Below, one piece after another: positions 11,029 through 23,309 of a DNA stretch of 64,000 nucleotides. The translations under genes were made by a program, and so were the position numbers. A model generated the notes under the pieces. It saw nothing but the letters and a program-made list of their open reading frames with translations. It was not told where the DNA came from and searched no databases. Source of the stretch: Hofstenia miamia (Eukaryota; Xenacoelomorpha; Acoela; Hofsteniidae); contig CABFPE010000541.1 of assembly GCA_900660155.1 (NCBI GenBank), forward strand, positions 485,005 to 549,004. Direction: 5' to 3'. Position 1 is the first letter of the stretch. Each line of letters starts with the position of its first letter.

Positions 11029-12921
11029 AAATGTTTCAAGACGACTACGTGCTCTAAATTCTATTTTACAACTGCGGTATTACTACAAATATCAGACGAC
11101 AATCATTAAATATTTGCACAACACTAAATACCACATCTCAGCATTAAACATTATCCAGTCCTCACAATATTCCCCTCCAATTTTCCACATCATTTCAGAA
11201 TTGTACCGAACAGTTGTCCATGTGAACAAAACGTCCATTGACAAGTTGGAGGAATTGCTCAGAAATCCTTTGAGCTACGGGAATTCCCCGTCCATAACAA
11301 GGTTCTAACGAATTGTTTTTGATTTGACGCTTTTCGTATGCCCATTTGGGACAAGGGCCTTGATAATGTTCAAATGGCGTACTTTCCGTAGGCCAGTCCT
11401 GAGGTAATGACGCGCTTGTCCCGTATAAGAATTGAAATGGCGATAGATCAGTCTTTTCATACACTGATCAATTAATGTAAGATACCATTTCCCGCAAAGC
11501 TGGTGCCCATGATTTATGCTGGCAATGTAGGCGATCTTTCAAGGTCCTGTGCACCCGTTAAACAATTGCATTACTTTTCAGATCATAAGGACACGATAAT
11601 GATAATTTTGAGCCAAGTGACTTTAGCATTTCACTCCTCACCGTCGAAACGAACTGTCTGCCCCTATCTGAATGAACTGTTCTAGGTGCACTGTGGCGGA
11701 ATATCCACTGTTCCAAAAATATTTTTGCAATAGCCGGCGCACTAATAGAATTCGTTGTCCACGCCTCAAGCCAACGACTGGCATGATTAATTATCGTCAC
11801 AAGGAACTGATACTGGCCGAATTCGGGTAATGGTGCCACAATATCAATTGATACCCTTTCACGTGGTTGCACTATTGGAAAATCAGGTATCGCCGCTTTC
11901 TTTACACACATTCCATACAATTTAACTCAAAGACAAATTTCACTTTGCTTTGAAAAATTTGATATTCTTTTTTGCATGGATGGGAACCAGTACCCCGCTT
12001 CCTTCATTGATCTCATTACTTTGTTTACCCCAAAATGGCCGCTATTATGGTAAACGCAAATCAATCGTATTACTTCTTTGTCATCGCTAACAGTGACTGT
12101 GCAATACTGTGGCACATAAACCTTGGCATTCGGATTCAGATTTGAGTTAACACATCAGCCACTTGGTTATCCCTTCCTGGACGATAACGTATCTTGAAAT
12201 CATACTCTTGTAAGTCCATCAATGCCCTTGCCTGTCTTTCATTATGAGGCATCTTGTCCATCAGTCCCACAAGTGGTAAATGATCGGTAATAACAAATTT
12301 GTGACCCCACAGTAAGGATCGAAAATGCGCAACAGCCCAATAAACAGCCAAAAACTCTTGGTCAGTGGCAGAGTAATTCTTCTCCGCAGCCTTCAACATT
12401 TGGCTGAAATACTCGATTGGGCCTGCATCCTGCCTCAAAATGCCTCCAATCATAACGTTACTTGCATGGACTTCCAAGATGAACTCTTTCTGAAATTGAG
12501 GATACCTCAATAGTGCATCTTTTGCCAAAATCTCTGATGCCATTCAAAGACTTCTCACATTCACGTGTCCATTCAATTTTTTTCTTTCCCTTGGCCATAT
12601 AGATTGGTTGTAATACCTCTGCACACCTAGGAATAAATCTGCTTAGGTAATTCACAAAGCCACAGAACCATTCAGCTCTTTCACGCGTTAGCGGGCCTTC
12701 AATTTCTTTAAGTTTTTTACCTTAGCCGGATCAGGCTGAACACCATCTTTAGAAACGTAAAAGCCCAAATATGTAATGGAATCAAATGCAAACTTGCACT
12801 TCTTGGTGCGTAGCTTGAGATTGGCTTTTCGAAAACGGCACAACACTGCTTTAAGTGTAGATAGATGCTCTGCCAAAGTCTTCAATGCAATAATGTCATC
12901 ATCTAGATAAGGTAATATTTA
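11029..12921 (-). mobile_element. Ty3/gypsy LTR retrotransposon fossil (pol fragment)
   Basis: A pol fragment of the Ty3/gypsy (Metaviridae) family lies on the minus strand inside the left Helitron-like copy. Visible parts, in its own reading order: the end of the reverse transcriptase with its YLDD box (about 12,915-12,690), RNase H (about 12,540-12,140), the integrase zinc finger (about 12,115-11,930), the integrase core (about 11,920-11,560) and its C-terminal region (about 11,465-11,195). I see no gag region and no flanking LTRs. It is broken in several places and incomplete. Its GC content is visibly higher than its surroundings. It is younger than the Helitron-like copy that holds it. 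Confidence 0.85.
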
Positions 12922-13523
12922 ATATTAAATATCCAGTTGTGAATAAGGTTTTGAGTGATTCAAATGACTTAGAAGAAATATTTTTATCATTGCAAAATCC
13001 ATTTATGCAAATTAAGGAAACAAATACTTTTGGACATCCACATTCAAAGGGGTCTTCTATTATAATTGCCAATGACATTGTTAAAAATATGTCTATTCTG
13101 CCTCAGACACCAAGTCAAGATACATTAATTCCTGTTCAATTGCATCAAGAATTTTGAAACTGCTTACATTTTCTCAAATGTAAGACCCAAAAAAATTTTG
13201 AAGGTGCACAATACTCAATAAATAATTGTACACTATTGTCATCTGCTATTTTAAGTGATGAATGGCTCAATTTCCTTTACACTCTTTTTGATACCTTAAA
13301 TCCAGATGAAAAGTTTCAAAGTGAATATTCTGATACACTAATGCTAAATGCAAACATTTTCAACATATCACCATTACATTTTTATCCTAATCAAAACCAA
13401 CAGCCTCTATTAATATTTAATGATGAAAACACAGAGTTTCTGGCATTTCCTAGTACATACATGGAAAAGCAATTATACATTTCGGATTTATTAAAAAATA
13501 AAATCAATGACATCTATAGGTAA
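12922..13523 (+). pseudogene. N-terminal region of Helitron-like protein (DUF6570-like), left copy
   Basis: Continues the Helitron-like element after the gypsy fossil. It reads PVVNKVLSDSNDLEEIFLSL and PFMQIKETNTFGHPHSKGSS, then SDTLMLNANIF and PLHFYPNQNQQPL. The right copy has the same blocks at 55,782-54,927. The leucine-rich LEEIFLSL..PFMQIKE stretch resembles the domain found upstream of Rep in many Helitron proteins. About 560 bp that the right copy has before this point are absent here, at the gypsy junction. Stops break the frame. Confidence 0.7.
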
Positions 13524-13689
13524 GAGCTCTCTCAGTGTGATAGCAGTGTTGGGAGTCATAGCAAAAACATCTTTTTTAAATATGAGATCACTTTTAATTC
13601 AAGTTTACAACAATTATTTTTTTTATATTAATAGAATTGCTTTATGAAATAACTCTGAGAACATTAATAACATCAATACTATTAAAAAA

Positions 13690-15130
13690 TGAATTATGGA
13701 TGGCCAAGCATTTAGATTTTTAAAAACAATTTTATAAGTCCTCAATATTTTAAAGATTGTAATAGAGAGCTCCATGCAATGATAAGACAATTAGGCATGC
13801 CAATATTATTTATCACATTATCAACAGCTGATTATAAATGGACTGATTTACCAAATTTCATTTTAAGAGCAATAAATGAACTAATTACTGAGCTCTCTAA
13901 AATACAAAAGTTTAAACGTTTTATAAAGTATCCAGTACTCTCAGCTCACTATCTTTATGAAAAATTAACCATATTTTTAAAATTTATTGTAAAAATAGAT
14001 ATACTAGGAAATGTCAAGGATATTTGGTATTGCAATGAATTTCAGCATAGAGGAAATTTACATGTTCATTGCTTACTGTGGATTGAAAATTCACCACAAT
14101 TTGATCTTAGCAATTTTAAGTAGGTATCTGACTTTGTAGATTCTGTAATTACAGTTAAAAATAAAATTTTGCCTGAATTAATTTCACTTCAAATACACAC
14201 ATGTAGTTTGTCTTTCCAAACAAAAGGTAAATGCAGATATCAATTTTCTAAATTTCCAATGGATAAAACCAGAATTTTAACTCCACTAAGCAACATACCA
14301 GAAAAAAATTTAAAAAATTTATAAATCAAAAATTTTTATTACAAAAACACTTGAAGAACTAGTAAATCATAAAAATTGCTTGAATTTAGTGAATTTTTAG
14401 ATCTAATAAAATGCAGCATATATGATTATTTGAATAAACTGAGATCTTTTGTACAAAAACCAAAAATCTACAATGAAAGAGCAACCTCTCAAGTGCATAT
14501 TCATAATTACAATGAGGTAGTTTTAAAATTGTGGAAGTCCAACATTGATGTATCATTAATTTTGATCCCAATGAATGTGCCTCCTACATAGTTAAATATA
14601 TAGCTAAAAGTGTTCAAATTACTTGCAAATTTTTGAAAAAAATTAATGATACATTTGAAGACCAACCACTAAGATTTAGAATGAAGGAAATTGCTAGGCA
14701 CTTTATGTCATAAAGTGTAGTCTCAATACATGAAGCCATCCATTGTTATGCAGTATCCATATCAGATGAGTTCAAGAAAATACATTTTTATAAACACCTA
14801 TTCAATAAATAAGAAATATGTAATGTTGTAAATGAAAATGATTTATTTTATAAAGATTTTGTAGAATATTATAAGCAAAGACCAGCTAATTTAGAAAATG
14901 TGCTTAGCAATTTTTTTGTGCTGAATTTGACATCATATAATAAACCTAAAAATAGTTTGAATGAAATTTACAATCTAAAATGAAAAAATACTTAAGAATG
15001 CACAATATTCAGAGAAATATCAGATATTTTGGATTACCACAAAATGATAATGAAGAATTTTTTGGGAAAAAATTGTTACATCATCCCTTCAGATATGAGA
15101 ATATATTAAAAGGTGAAAATCAAACCTTTA
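13690..15130 (+). pseudogene. Helitron Rep domain, left copy (broken)
   Basis: A rolling-circle replication initiator domain. The frame at 13,779-14,123 shows MPILFITLSTADYKWTDLPN (Rep motif region) and HRGNLHVHCLLW (the HUH metal-binding motif, about 14,045-14,083). The two-tyrosine motif follows at 14,579-14,612 as NECASYIVKYIAKS, with the tyrosines at 14,585 and 14,597. Later fragments, such as LRFRMKEIA, match the right copy up to about 15,130. Several stops and frame changes lie between the blocks. In Helitrons this domain nicks and joins element ends during rolling-circle transposition. Confidence 0.85.
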
Positions 15131-15131
15131 A

Positions 15132-15522
15132 AAAAAACATTTGTTTTTGCAGAAAAACAACATAGAATTTATGCATGTAATGTCTTCATTTACAAAATCA
15201 AATATACCTCAAATACAGCTAGCAAGTAAAAAAAACATTTGTTTTTGCAGAAAAACAACATAGAATTTATGCATGTAATGTCTTCATTTACAAAATCAAA
15301 TATACCTCAAATACAGCTAGCAAGTAAAAAAAACATTTGTTTTTGCAGAAAAACAACATAGAATTTATGCATGTAATGTCTTCATTTACAAAATCAAATA
15401 TACCTCAAATACAGCTAGCAAGTAAAAAAAACATTTGTTTTTGCAGAAAAACAACATAGAATTTATGCATGTAATGTCTTCATTTACAAAATCAAATATA
15501 CCTCAAATACAGCTAGCAAGTA
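15132..15522 (+). repeat. Four-copy tandem repeat, 98-bp unit
   Basis: Four essentially identical units. The CATTTGTTTTTGCAG phrase recurs at 15,138, 15,236, 15,334 and 15,432, exactly 98 bp apart. The unit starts in element coding sequence just upstream of where the helicase should be and ends at sequence that in the right copy lies downstream of the helicase. The array therefore formed at the scar of the helicase deletion. Confidence 0.93.
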
Positions 15523-15829
15523 CAAACAATCTCATGTTTGCATAACAGTTTTGGTGAAATTGTACTTTATACAGTGTTTGAAAACATATTTCAGCTTTTA
15601 AATTTTCCTTTCTCCAAAACTGTTCCTAAATTCACATCTTAATGCATCTGGAACAACATTTTTAGTTTATTTATTTATTCTCTTTTGTACTTTTATTGTA
15701 ATCTCTTGAAAAATATATATCTCTATCTTTTTATTTTAACTTTATATTTGAATGAAAAAGAAGTCCCTGCCAAAGAGTTTTTTAAGCTACAATAAAGGTA
15801 TCATATAACTTTTGCTTAGAGCTTCTTGC
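15523..15829 (+). other. Inter-gene segment of left Helitron-like copy
   Basis: Matches 49,280-48,990 of the right copy in inverse orientation (CTCATGTTTGCATAACAG, CTCCAAAACTGTTCC). Noncoding. Ends in TTTTGCTTAG, a splice-acceptor-like sequence conserved in both copies. Confidence 0.55.
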
Positions 15830-16317
15830 ACTTGAGGACGTGGTCCATCCTACTACTTTTTAAAATTAATCAATCCTGTTGGATTAGTAATAGGAGATAG
15901 AAATTTGGCAAGGGCAGCCCAGGCTCACCCTCAATCTTTAATAATTTCGATTGTTTTTTGCAGGGTGGTCTGAGCTTTAAAAATTTTCTAGTTAGGCATT
16001 CCAAATTCAATTTGCACTGATATAGATTTGTTTAAAAACAAGTCCATAGCTTTTCAAATTTCTTTGCCTCAAGTGCTACTTGTGTTTACATTGTGCCCAT
16101 TAAACGTACTGGTAGAAATGATTCAGAGTTGATTTTTGAAAAAAAACAATATCTGATTAATTTCTCTCCTTTAGCCTATATTGGTAAACATAAATGTGAC
16201 ATGAGAATTCTCATATTTGTAATGACTTGATTCATTACAAAAAATGAGTTCCATGAAACTTACCTTCTGTACAATTCTAAGGTCTTAAAAATAGCTTTGG
16301 ACATTAGTAATGTATAG
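15830..16317 (+). pseudogene. SGNH hydrolase remnant of left Helitron-like copy
   Basis: Inverse-orientation match to the SGNH gene at 48,433-48,993, and it ends at the equivalent stop. It begins GRGPSYYFLKL, then VIGDRNLARAAQAHPQ. The nucleophile serine of the GDSN box is changed to arginine here, and the frame is broken by stops and shifts further on. The tail IALDISNV is still recognisable. Confidence 0.75.
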
Positions 16318-17378
16318 AATATTTGGAATTTTTTAAAAATTTTCTTATGAAGTGCTGTTTGGCTTACAAATATAACATTTCAGCTACTTCAACAAAAACT
16401 TTTGTAAGTCAATGTTTGGAGATTTGTAATTTTTTATATTTTTATATCTGTTTATTTTTATATCTGTTTAATTTGTTATCTTTTCTTTAAATAAATTTTA
16501 TATTACTTGTGTACTTTGTTAAAACTGCAATAAAGGATCAATAGATTCTCTTGCAGTTTCTATATTTACTCTTATTGTAATTTATTTCAAATTTTTGTTC
16601 GTATTTTATTAATATATGACAAATTAAATTTTTAAAGTGCATCAATTTTAAAAATATTTCTCAATGAGTATTTATGTTACTGCTTATGTATCATTAGATA
16701 CATTAGGATTGTGTTAAACCTACAAAATTGTAATTTTTCCTTTATTGGTTCCAAAACCTTCAAATTTTAAATAGGCAAAATATAATTATAAGATTTTGAT
16801 TATTTTATAATACTTTATTTGATGTAAAATGGTAGTTTAATACATTTCTCAATGAGTATTAATTTCATTTTCAAATTTTTTATATACTTTAAATACAAAC
16901 ATTTTGTTCAAAATTTTTAAATTTGTGATTTCAATGGGATTAAGCATTTCTTAAAAGTTTTCTTTATTATATAATTGTATTTTGTCATTTACAACAAAGT
17001 TTAATTAAAATATCTAGAGACACACAAATGAAAAAATGATCATTAGGTGTGCAATAATTAAAGCAGTAAAGATTACAATTATAAAGTACAGTACTTATTA
17101 AAAATAAATAAAACTCAATTAAATTAGGCAACAATTGATTTATCCTCTTAAACTAAAAGAAAATATTTGAGAATTGTGATCTGTAAGCTAAATGAACCTT
17201 CCACTTTTGTAACTCATCTTTAGGTAAGCTACTTAAAATTTGCAAATGAAATTTCTTCCCATTAAGAAAAAAGCTCAAAAGGTGAGCATAGTGAGCTTTT
17301 TGAGAGAGTCTTTTAAAATACATTAACCTCTTGATCACCAATTGAAAGGATAAACCAAAACCACTCCTCCAACTTGTT
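16318..17378 (+). other. 3' noncoding tail of left Helitron-like copy
   Basis: AT-rich and noncoding. Matches the right copy (48,430-47,478) in inverse orientation over most of its length. A TTTATTGCAGTTT-type block is shared, as is the terminal CCAAAACCACTCCTCC. Confidence 0.6.
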
Positions 17379-17498
17379 TTCTTTTGTCAGTTGGTTTTTT
17401 ATGATTACAAACTTAGAATACATAAAATATTCCTAATTGTTCTTTTAGATACCCATAGTTAATTGGCCGTGGACAACAGAACCCTTGGGGAACTCATA

Positions 17499-17546
17499 CA
17501 CTGCCGATAAGAAAAGTTTTTTACTTTATTTTACTTACCGGCAGTG
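17499..17546. mobile_element. 48-bp TA-flanked inverted-repeat micro-element
   Basis: CACTGCCGATAAG and its inverse CTTACCGGCAGTG (one mismatch) are separated by 22 bp and flanked by TA on both sides. It looks like a minimal deletion derivative or solo hairpin of a TA-targeting DNA transposon. The family is unknown. Confidence 0.5.
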
Positions 17547-17549
17547 TAC

Positions 17550-18950
17550 GACCAGCCTACGACAAATATGTAATTTATATTATAAACAACTAATACATGC
17601 ATTCGTATTATAATTTTTCACAATTTCTTTAATTTTTGGCAACTTACGAAATTGCCACTGTGAAAGGTGTATCATTTGCGTGCGGCCTTAGAAATACATA
17701 TTCAACAGAGATTTAAGACTTTTTATTTCTAAGCCTCTCATCTTTTTCAATCAGAGATAATCATATTCCATCTAGGTGTTACAATAGATTTGTTGCTCTA
17801 ATGAAAACTTTGTGTTTTTACTAAACCAACTACAGTTCTTATAATTTTCGTGTTTAATTATTTTGTAGGCTACATCTCGAATTGTCATTGTAAATATGTA
17901 AATAAATTTTTTGTATTCTTTCAATTTTGAATTATACTAATATATTAATATTTTAAATTATATTGCTGAGTTAGGAGGGGGGGGCGAAATTTCTATCACA
18001 TAGTTTTAAGTTACACTCCAATGCACTTAAAAAATCTATGGTGCTTTTTTTTTAAACGTTGAAAGACCAACCTCACAACAGTGAAGTAAAAACAAATGTG
18101 TTCAAATTTTACTTTTTATAATAAAACATGGAATGATTCGCTTAAAAACGTTAAACAGTTTTAACAATTACAATGAGTTATTTTTACTGGTATGAAATTC
18201 AAATGCAGATTTATAAATACTAAAGGACCTTTTTTGTACGAATTCATTCAGAAAGGCTTTGAATTATTAAGAGTGCATGTTTGTGAAAATTCTTTTACAT
18301 CACCCAATTTTGATGTAAACATCTCAAGACATTTGAATCATTTTAATTGCACACACTAAGCGGAGGAAAACAAAATTGATTTGGCTTCAAAATAAGAAAT
18401 AAGTGTTGTGCGATAATTCAATTTGCAAGTTCATTACATGCTTTACAACAAATTGAAATAGCGCGATTTAAACAAGAAGGCTTAGTCAGCAATAAATCGT
18501 CATAGAGGGTTTTATAGATTAATAGGTTTGATGTAAAAAGTGTTTGAAATAAACACTTTCAATTTTTCTATTGAAAAATTGACGTCGTTGAATAAAGTTT
18601 TTCAAAATCCTTACAAGTTCTTTAAGAGATCAACAACATAATTTGCAATAGTGAAATGTCAGACAAAACCTTCCTGACAGGGATTGATCGTAGATGATAG
18701 AGACGTCATAAATTTATTATTTCATTTTCTCACTAATGTATTAACATAGAAAATTTCATATGCATGAAATTGAAGATAATATTTCTAAGATTATTAAATA
18801 AAGCTAATTTTTCCTATGTACAATCAATGTAATGAGATCTTAGCAAACTTTTGTGTGATTTTTTTGAAATCACGGAATATATTTTGCAAAACTTTTAGAA
18901 AAACTAAATTTTTCACTGTGATTTACATAGCATATATATTTATTTATGGA
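17550..18950. other. Unassigned AT-rich DNA
   Basis: No gene recognised. Contains an 8-base G run at about 17,978 and small hairpins such as GTGTTTGAAATAAACAC near 18,540. Confidence 0.4.
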
Positions 18951-18954
18951 GATA

Positions 18955-19045
18955 GTCTTTAGGGTTCCTCTTCACAAGGGAATACGATGAAAACTAAATT
19001 TCTGCTTAAGAAATTAAATGCAAATTTGAATTCCCAATGCCAAAC
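18955..19045 (+). repeat. Short dispersed repeat, copy 1 (related to 27,211-27,300)
   Basis: CCTCTTCACAAGGGAATACG then ATGAAA, TTAAGAAATTAA, and AAATTTGAATTCCCAAT. The other copy has CCCCTTCACAGGGGTATAG followed by the same order of blocks. Family unknown. Confidence 0.5.
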
Positions 19046-20420
19046 CTAAGTCAAAAATGGAAGTTATTGTATTAATCTTGTAGAAATATATTGCGAATAT
19101 GAGTTTGCAATGCTTATGAATTCTGTTCCGCTGATTTTCATTAACAATCGCAATCCAGAATGGGACAAGTACAGGACCGGGACGAACTTATCAATTTCTG
19201 CTGGAACCAGGAACCAATTTGATTCAATACTTCTTATTATTGTCAAGAATATGTCATTCAACTTGACGAAGAAGCATGATTTGATTTTATTTCGTAATCC
19301 TAGAAAATGAGTTTTAAACGCTTATAGCTTAAATATTTTAACGCAATGCTCAATCTGAAAACACCATGTGATAGAGTAGAGGCTCCTCTTTCGTTTTTGC
19401 TCTTAATCCGGCATAATTAAGCCACATTATGTGGATTTTCAATAAGATTTCGTTAAAATATATGATACAAAAATTATGTTGAAAAAATTAACATTTAACA
19501 TGTGAATTGTGTTTGAAATTTTGAAATTTTTTAAGTTATCTAATAGCTGCAAAGAATGCTATACGCTCGGGCATGGGCGGGTATAGATAAAATTTTTCGT
19601 GTAGTAAAGACATTTTTTGTCTGACGGTTGCGACATTATAAAAGCTGTACTCTTATCTATATATATATATATATAATAACAAAAAAACACAAATTTAATT
19701 CAACCATTTCGAAACATTTAAAAGACTGTGGACTAAGTATGACGTAAACGTTTTAAAGAATACGATGCAAAATATCTCAAAGTCATTCAAAGCATTTTAA
19801 TAAGATCATTTCAACCAAGCAACCAAGTCTAAATACCAAAAGAAGATTATTTTCAAACTATTGTTACCAACTATTAAAATTTAGTGAAATATGGTATTAT
19901 TACAAAATCAAGTTAATTTAGGCAATAATTTGTAAATAAATTGGCAATGGCTTTGTATATTTGAGTGCATCAGCCATTAAAATCGGTTTAATATGAAGAT
20001 CAAACAGTCTGCTTATGATATTACAAAGCAAATTTAAAAATCACATTATGAATTTCTCTTGAATTCTCTAGAGTCGTATTCTCAGCAATCGACTTAGAAA
20101 TGTACTGTATGCGCAGATTTAAATGCCAGTAAATCTTATTCTTTCCATATGGGGAATTGATGTAGTCCTAAACTACATATTCAGAGTCTGAGATAATCGT
20201 CATTTGTTAAATTGGGGTATTGAAATTTCATAACAAATCCTTAACATAAATCCGAAAGCTATTTTAGTTGGTTGCTAAAGCAAAATCTTCTCATTAAATT
20301 ATTCAGCAAAACACAGGTTAACTTATTAATGAAATTCGATCATAAATTATTAATTAACTCTAACTAAAGTGTACGATTCCTCCTATATAATTATTTGTAG
20401 TTTCAGTACTTACTGATATA
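19046..20420. other. Unassigned DNA
   Basis: Two overlapping 65-residue frames near 19,064-19,310 have no family features. Nothing else recognised apart from the TA run. Confidence 0.4.
19657..19676. repeat. (TA)n microsatellite
   Basis: Short TA run. Confidence 0.8.
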
Positions 20421-20423
20421 TTA

Positions 20424-20648
20424 GGCCACGGTTAGACTAGTGATTGGTTCAAAAGTGATCTGTCACATTTTGATTAAATCGCATGTCTAACGACCCGAGA
20501 TAATTAGCGAAGTGACGATCACGAAGAAATCGTGCACGTTCGATTTGCTTGTGATCGTCACATCGCTAAATATCTTGTGTGGTTAGACGTGCAATTCTTT
20601 GAAATGTGACAGATCACTTTTGAACCAATCACTAGTCTAACCGTGGCC
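20424..20648. mobile_element. PIF/Harbinger-like foldback MITE
   Basis: Starts GGCCACGGTTAGACTAGTGA and ends with the exact inverse. The two arms pair almost throughout the 225 bp, with only a short loop around 20,530-20,540. The element is flanked by TTA on both sides (20,421-20,423 and 20,649-20,651), the 3-bp target-site duplication typical of PIF/Harbinger. The arms are nearly identical, which suggests recent insertion or conversion. A related solo end lies at 45,836-45,854. Confidence 0.88.
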
Positions 20649-20765
20649 TTAAGTCGACATATGGCTTAGTTAAATTAACAAAATTTTATTTTAAGACTGG
20701 TTAATTTCATATAATCAGGGAATAAAATGTTTCCTCACAATACTCGGTTTTACATAAGTTAATTT

Positions 20766-20767
<2 letters not shown>

Positions 20768-20811
<44 letters not shown>
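20768..20811. repeat. (TA)n microsatellite
   Basis: TA run of about 44 bp. Confidence 0.88.
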
Positions 20812-20813
<2 letters not shown>

Positions 20814-20819
20814 ATCTAC

Positions 20820-23309
20820 ATGTATTTGTAAGTCTTGGCGTTCCCATTTGCAATCACTTTGAAAAATGAAAATGATCCTATTTAATTGAAGGTAAATTTT
20901 ATTTCATTAAAATCCCACTTTGTAGTTAAAGCTTCGATTACTTTCTACTTTAAAAATTACCCAACTGTTTGAGTAAGAAAGGTACTTGAGTAGGGCCTTC
21001 CCACATGTCAGTTAATACTAAAAGCAACAGAGCGTACTTATTGAAATTCCCCAAACTGATATTAAAGAAAATAATTTTTCCAAAAGCAAATGGCATCAGT
21101 GGGGTAGAGACAAGTATTTGAAGAGTCGCCTATCTAAAAATTGGAAATATCATTTGCTGTTATTACAGATCAACCAATAAACAATGATGAATAAGAAATA
21201 GCATCTCAAGTAGCAAACAGAGGATCTCAAGCAATTCTATTCAAATTAAAATTTGAAACTCTAATGTTTCTCTACCCTAGTTTAATCGTAAAACTGTTTC
21301 TTCTAAAAAGTCGATGATGTACAAAAAGTTAGTGGACTTTTGAATGCTTTATCAATAACGTAAACAAATCAAAATGAATTGTTTTAAAAATTCACTTTAC
21401 TCTTTAAATCAAACGAATTTCGAGAAAAACTAAAATATTTTAAAAAATAAAGTCATGAAATGCATTTTCAGTGTGTATTTTTGAAACTTGGAAAATTTCG
21501 TGGATCTTCACCCCGCTTTTGATCATACTCACCTGATCGCGACTGAAATGTCCCCCGTAAGAAAATCCTGCATACGTCCCTGAAACATAGAATAGTAAAT
21601 TGAGATTGACTAAGCAGAGATTATGATATAACATCTTGTTTTATACTGCATCTGGTTGATTTTTTTTTAAGTTATTGGATTAAGATAAGCAAGGCCTATC
21701 AGACGTCAATGCTATTCTCAACGCTATAAGTAGAAATACCTAAAGTTTAGAAATACAAAATTTAAATGTAGTTATATAAAATTATTTAGAAGCAATAAAA
21801 GACTTCCTTCAAAGTCAAATTAGGCGACATTAAAGCTAATTTTTTGTTTAGAAGAATAAAACAAGCCAGTAGCCCGAAAATATAAGTAAAGCATGTCAAC
21901 CTAGTAATGCCTGAAATTCAATAACTATATTTACAAAACAACAGAAATCAGTTATTCATTTTTTTATTGCAAATAATGTAAAAAGGGATGGACTTGTTAA
22001 TTAGTGCAAGTTAGAAAATGAATGGAAAATAAAATGAATCTATTACAAAATCTGCTAAATTCTTACTTTGCTGCCCCCCCCCTCTGACAAAAAATATTCA
22101 GAGGTGCATCACCTCCAGCACCCCGATTAGCTGGACCCTTGGGTGCACAGCACGCAACCCTACTATTGCATTTGAAAGCCAACCAGATAATTTTAAAAAA
22201 TTCTTCAACGAAGAACAATTTGGATATCATGGAAGCTTATCGGAATTTAGCAGAAATTGAAGTAGGGTTTTTCTGAGGTAATGAAATTGTTCAAGATCGT
22301 TTTCCTATAACCACTAACCACTGCTTCCAATGAGATATGTTTTTCAGTTCTAAGACAAGTAAAAAGTTATTTATGTTCAACATGCCAATAAAAGACTGTT
22401 GAACTTAAAAACGATGAAAGTTGAATCACACAAACTTAGATATTTCTGTCAATATGTTTGCCCAAAAGAAGTCTCGACAATATTCTCTCATTTAGTGTTT
22501 TGATATTTTGCTTTGTATTAACATTTTTGTTAACAAAAGTCTAGTTAGTTATGTACCTACTGCCTAGTAGAAGTATTTGTAATGCAGCTTGCACTAAAGC
22601 ACCAAAGTTGCTGGATTAAATGTATGTGATATTTAATGCAGTACACATTAAGAAATAATTTTGGCCCCTTAAGGATTTTCTGAAATTTCACCATTTCTTC
22701 CATAGTATAAAGGAATGCCAAAATAGTATCAGAAGTTTTCTCTTAACAGCTAGCTAGATATTCTTCAAAAGGTTGATTTCTGTCTTCAGATGCATATTAT
22801 TTACTATGAAAACAATCCTATTAATATTTATAACTAAACAAGTCTCCATAGATTCTTAACGAATAGACACAATGAAAAAATTTAAATCACAAAATAAATA
22901 ATATAATCGAAGTTAAGATTTAGCATTAAATAGAATACCATATTAGAATAATGTAACTCAAATATTCGGAAACCAAAAATTCTTTAATAGATATACAAAT
23001 ACGATAAAAGAATTCGTGATACAAAAGCAAACACGTAACAAATGTGAGTTTGCAATATGCAAGAGCATAGACTATAAATATTTTTCAACATTTGAAAATA
23101 GAGTGTATATGTAATGTTCATGTGATTATGTATATTTTTTGCAATAAATATGCTTTGATGTTACTAACAAAACTAATCTCCTCGGCTTATAAATCTGGTC
23201 TTCCAATACATTATTTAAAATGAGATGGCGCTAAATTATTGAAGAGAGTTAGAAATTCCTGCTACATTTAATATTTGATGAGAGGTTATTTCCTAATTTT
23301 ATTACTGGT
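20820..23309. other. Intergenic DNA upstream of the adhesion GPCR gene
   Basis: Holds the repeat end at 21,505-21,582 and a C-rich segment at 22,074-22,145 (CCTCTGAC, CACCTCCAGCACCCC) that may be the end of a decayed DNA transposon. No promoter motif that I would call. No coding frame. Confidence 0.4.
21505..21582 (-). repeat. Dispersed repeat end, copy 2 (related to 2,470-2,565)
   Basis: On the minus strand starts CAGGGACGTATGCAGGATTT, then AGTATGATCAAAAGCGGGGT. See copy 1 for the alignment. Confidence 0.55.

Larger units (their letters stand above)
8405..17378 (+). mobile_element. Helitron/Helentron-like element, left copy (decayed)
   Basis: Parts in order on the + strand: a repeat-rich 5' zone (8,405-10,120), an OTU protease remnant, an N-terminal element domain, a Rep domain with HUH and two-tyrosine motifs, and an SGNH hydrolase remnant. 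Its limits are where sequence similarity to the inverted right copy (47,478-58,322) begins and stops. Downstream, both copies share the run ending CCACTCCTCC then ACTTGTT before diverging. The helicase is missing, and a four-copy 98-bp tandem array sits near where it should be. A gypsy fossil lies inside the element. It is older-looking than the right copy and cannot be autonomous. I could not identify canonical TC...CTRR ends. Confidence 0.75.

Noticed and set aside
15132-15522. CRISPR-like array
   Set aside because: The 98-bp units are contiguous with no variable spacers, and they derive from transposon sequence in an animal genome.
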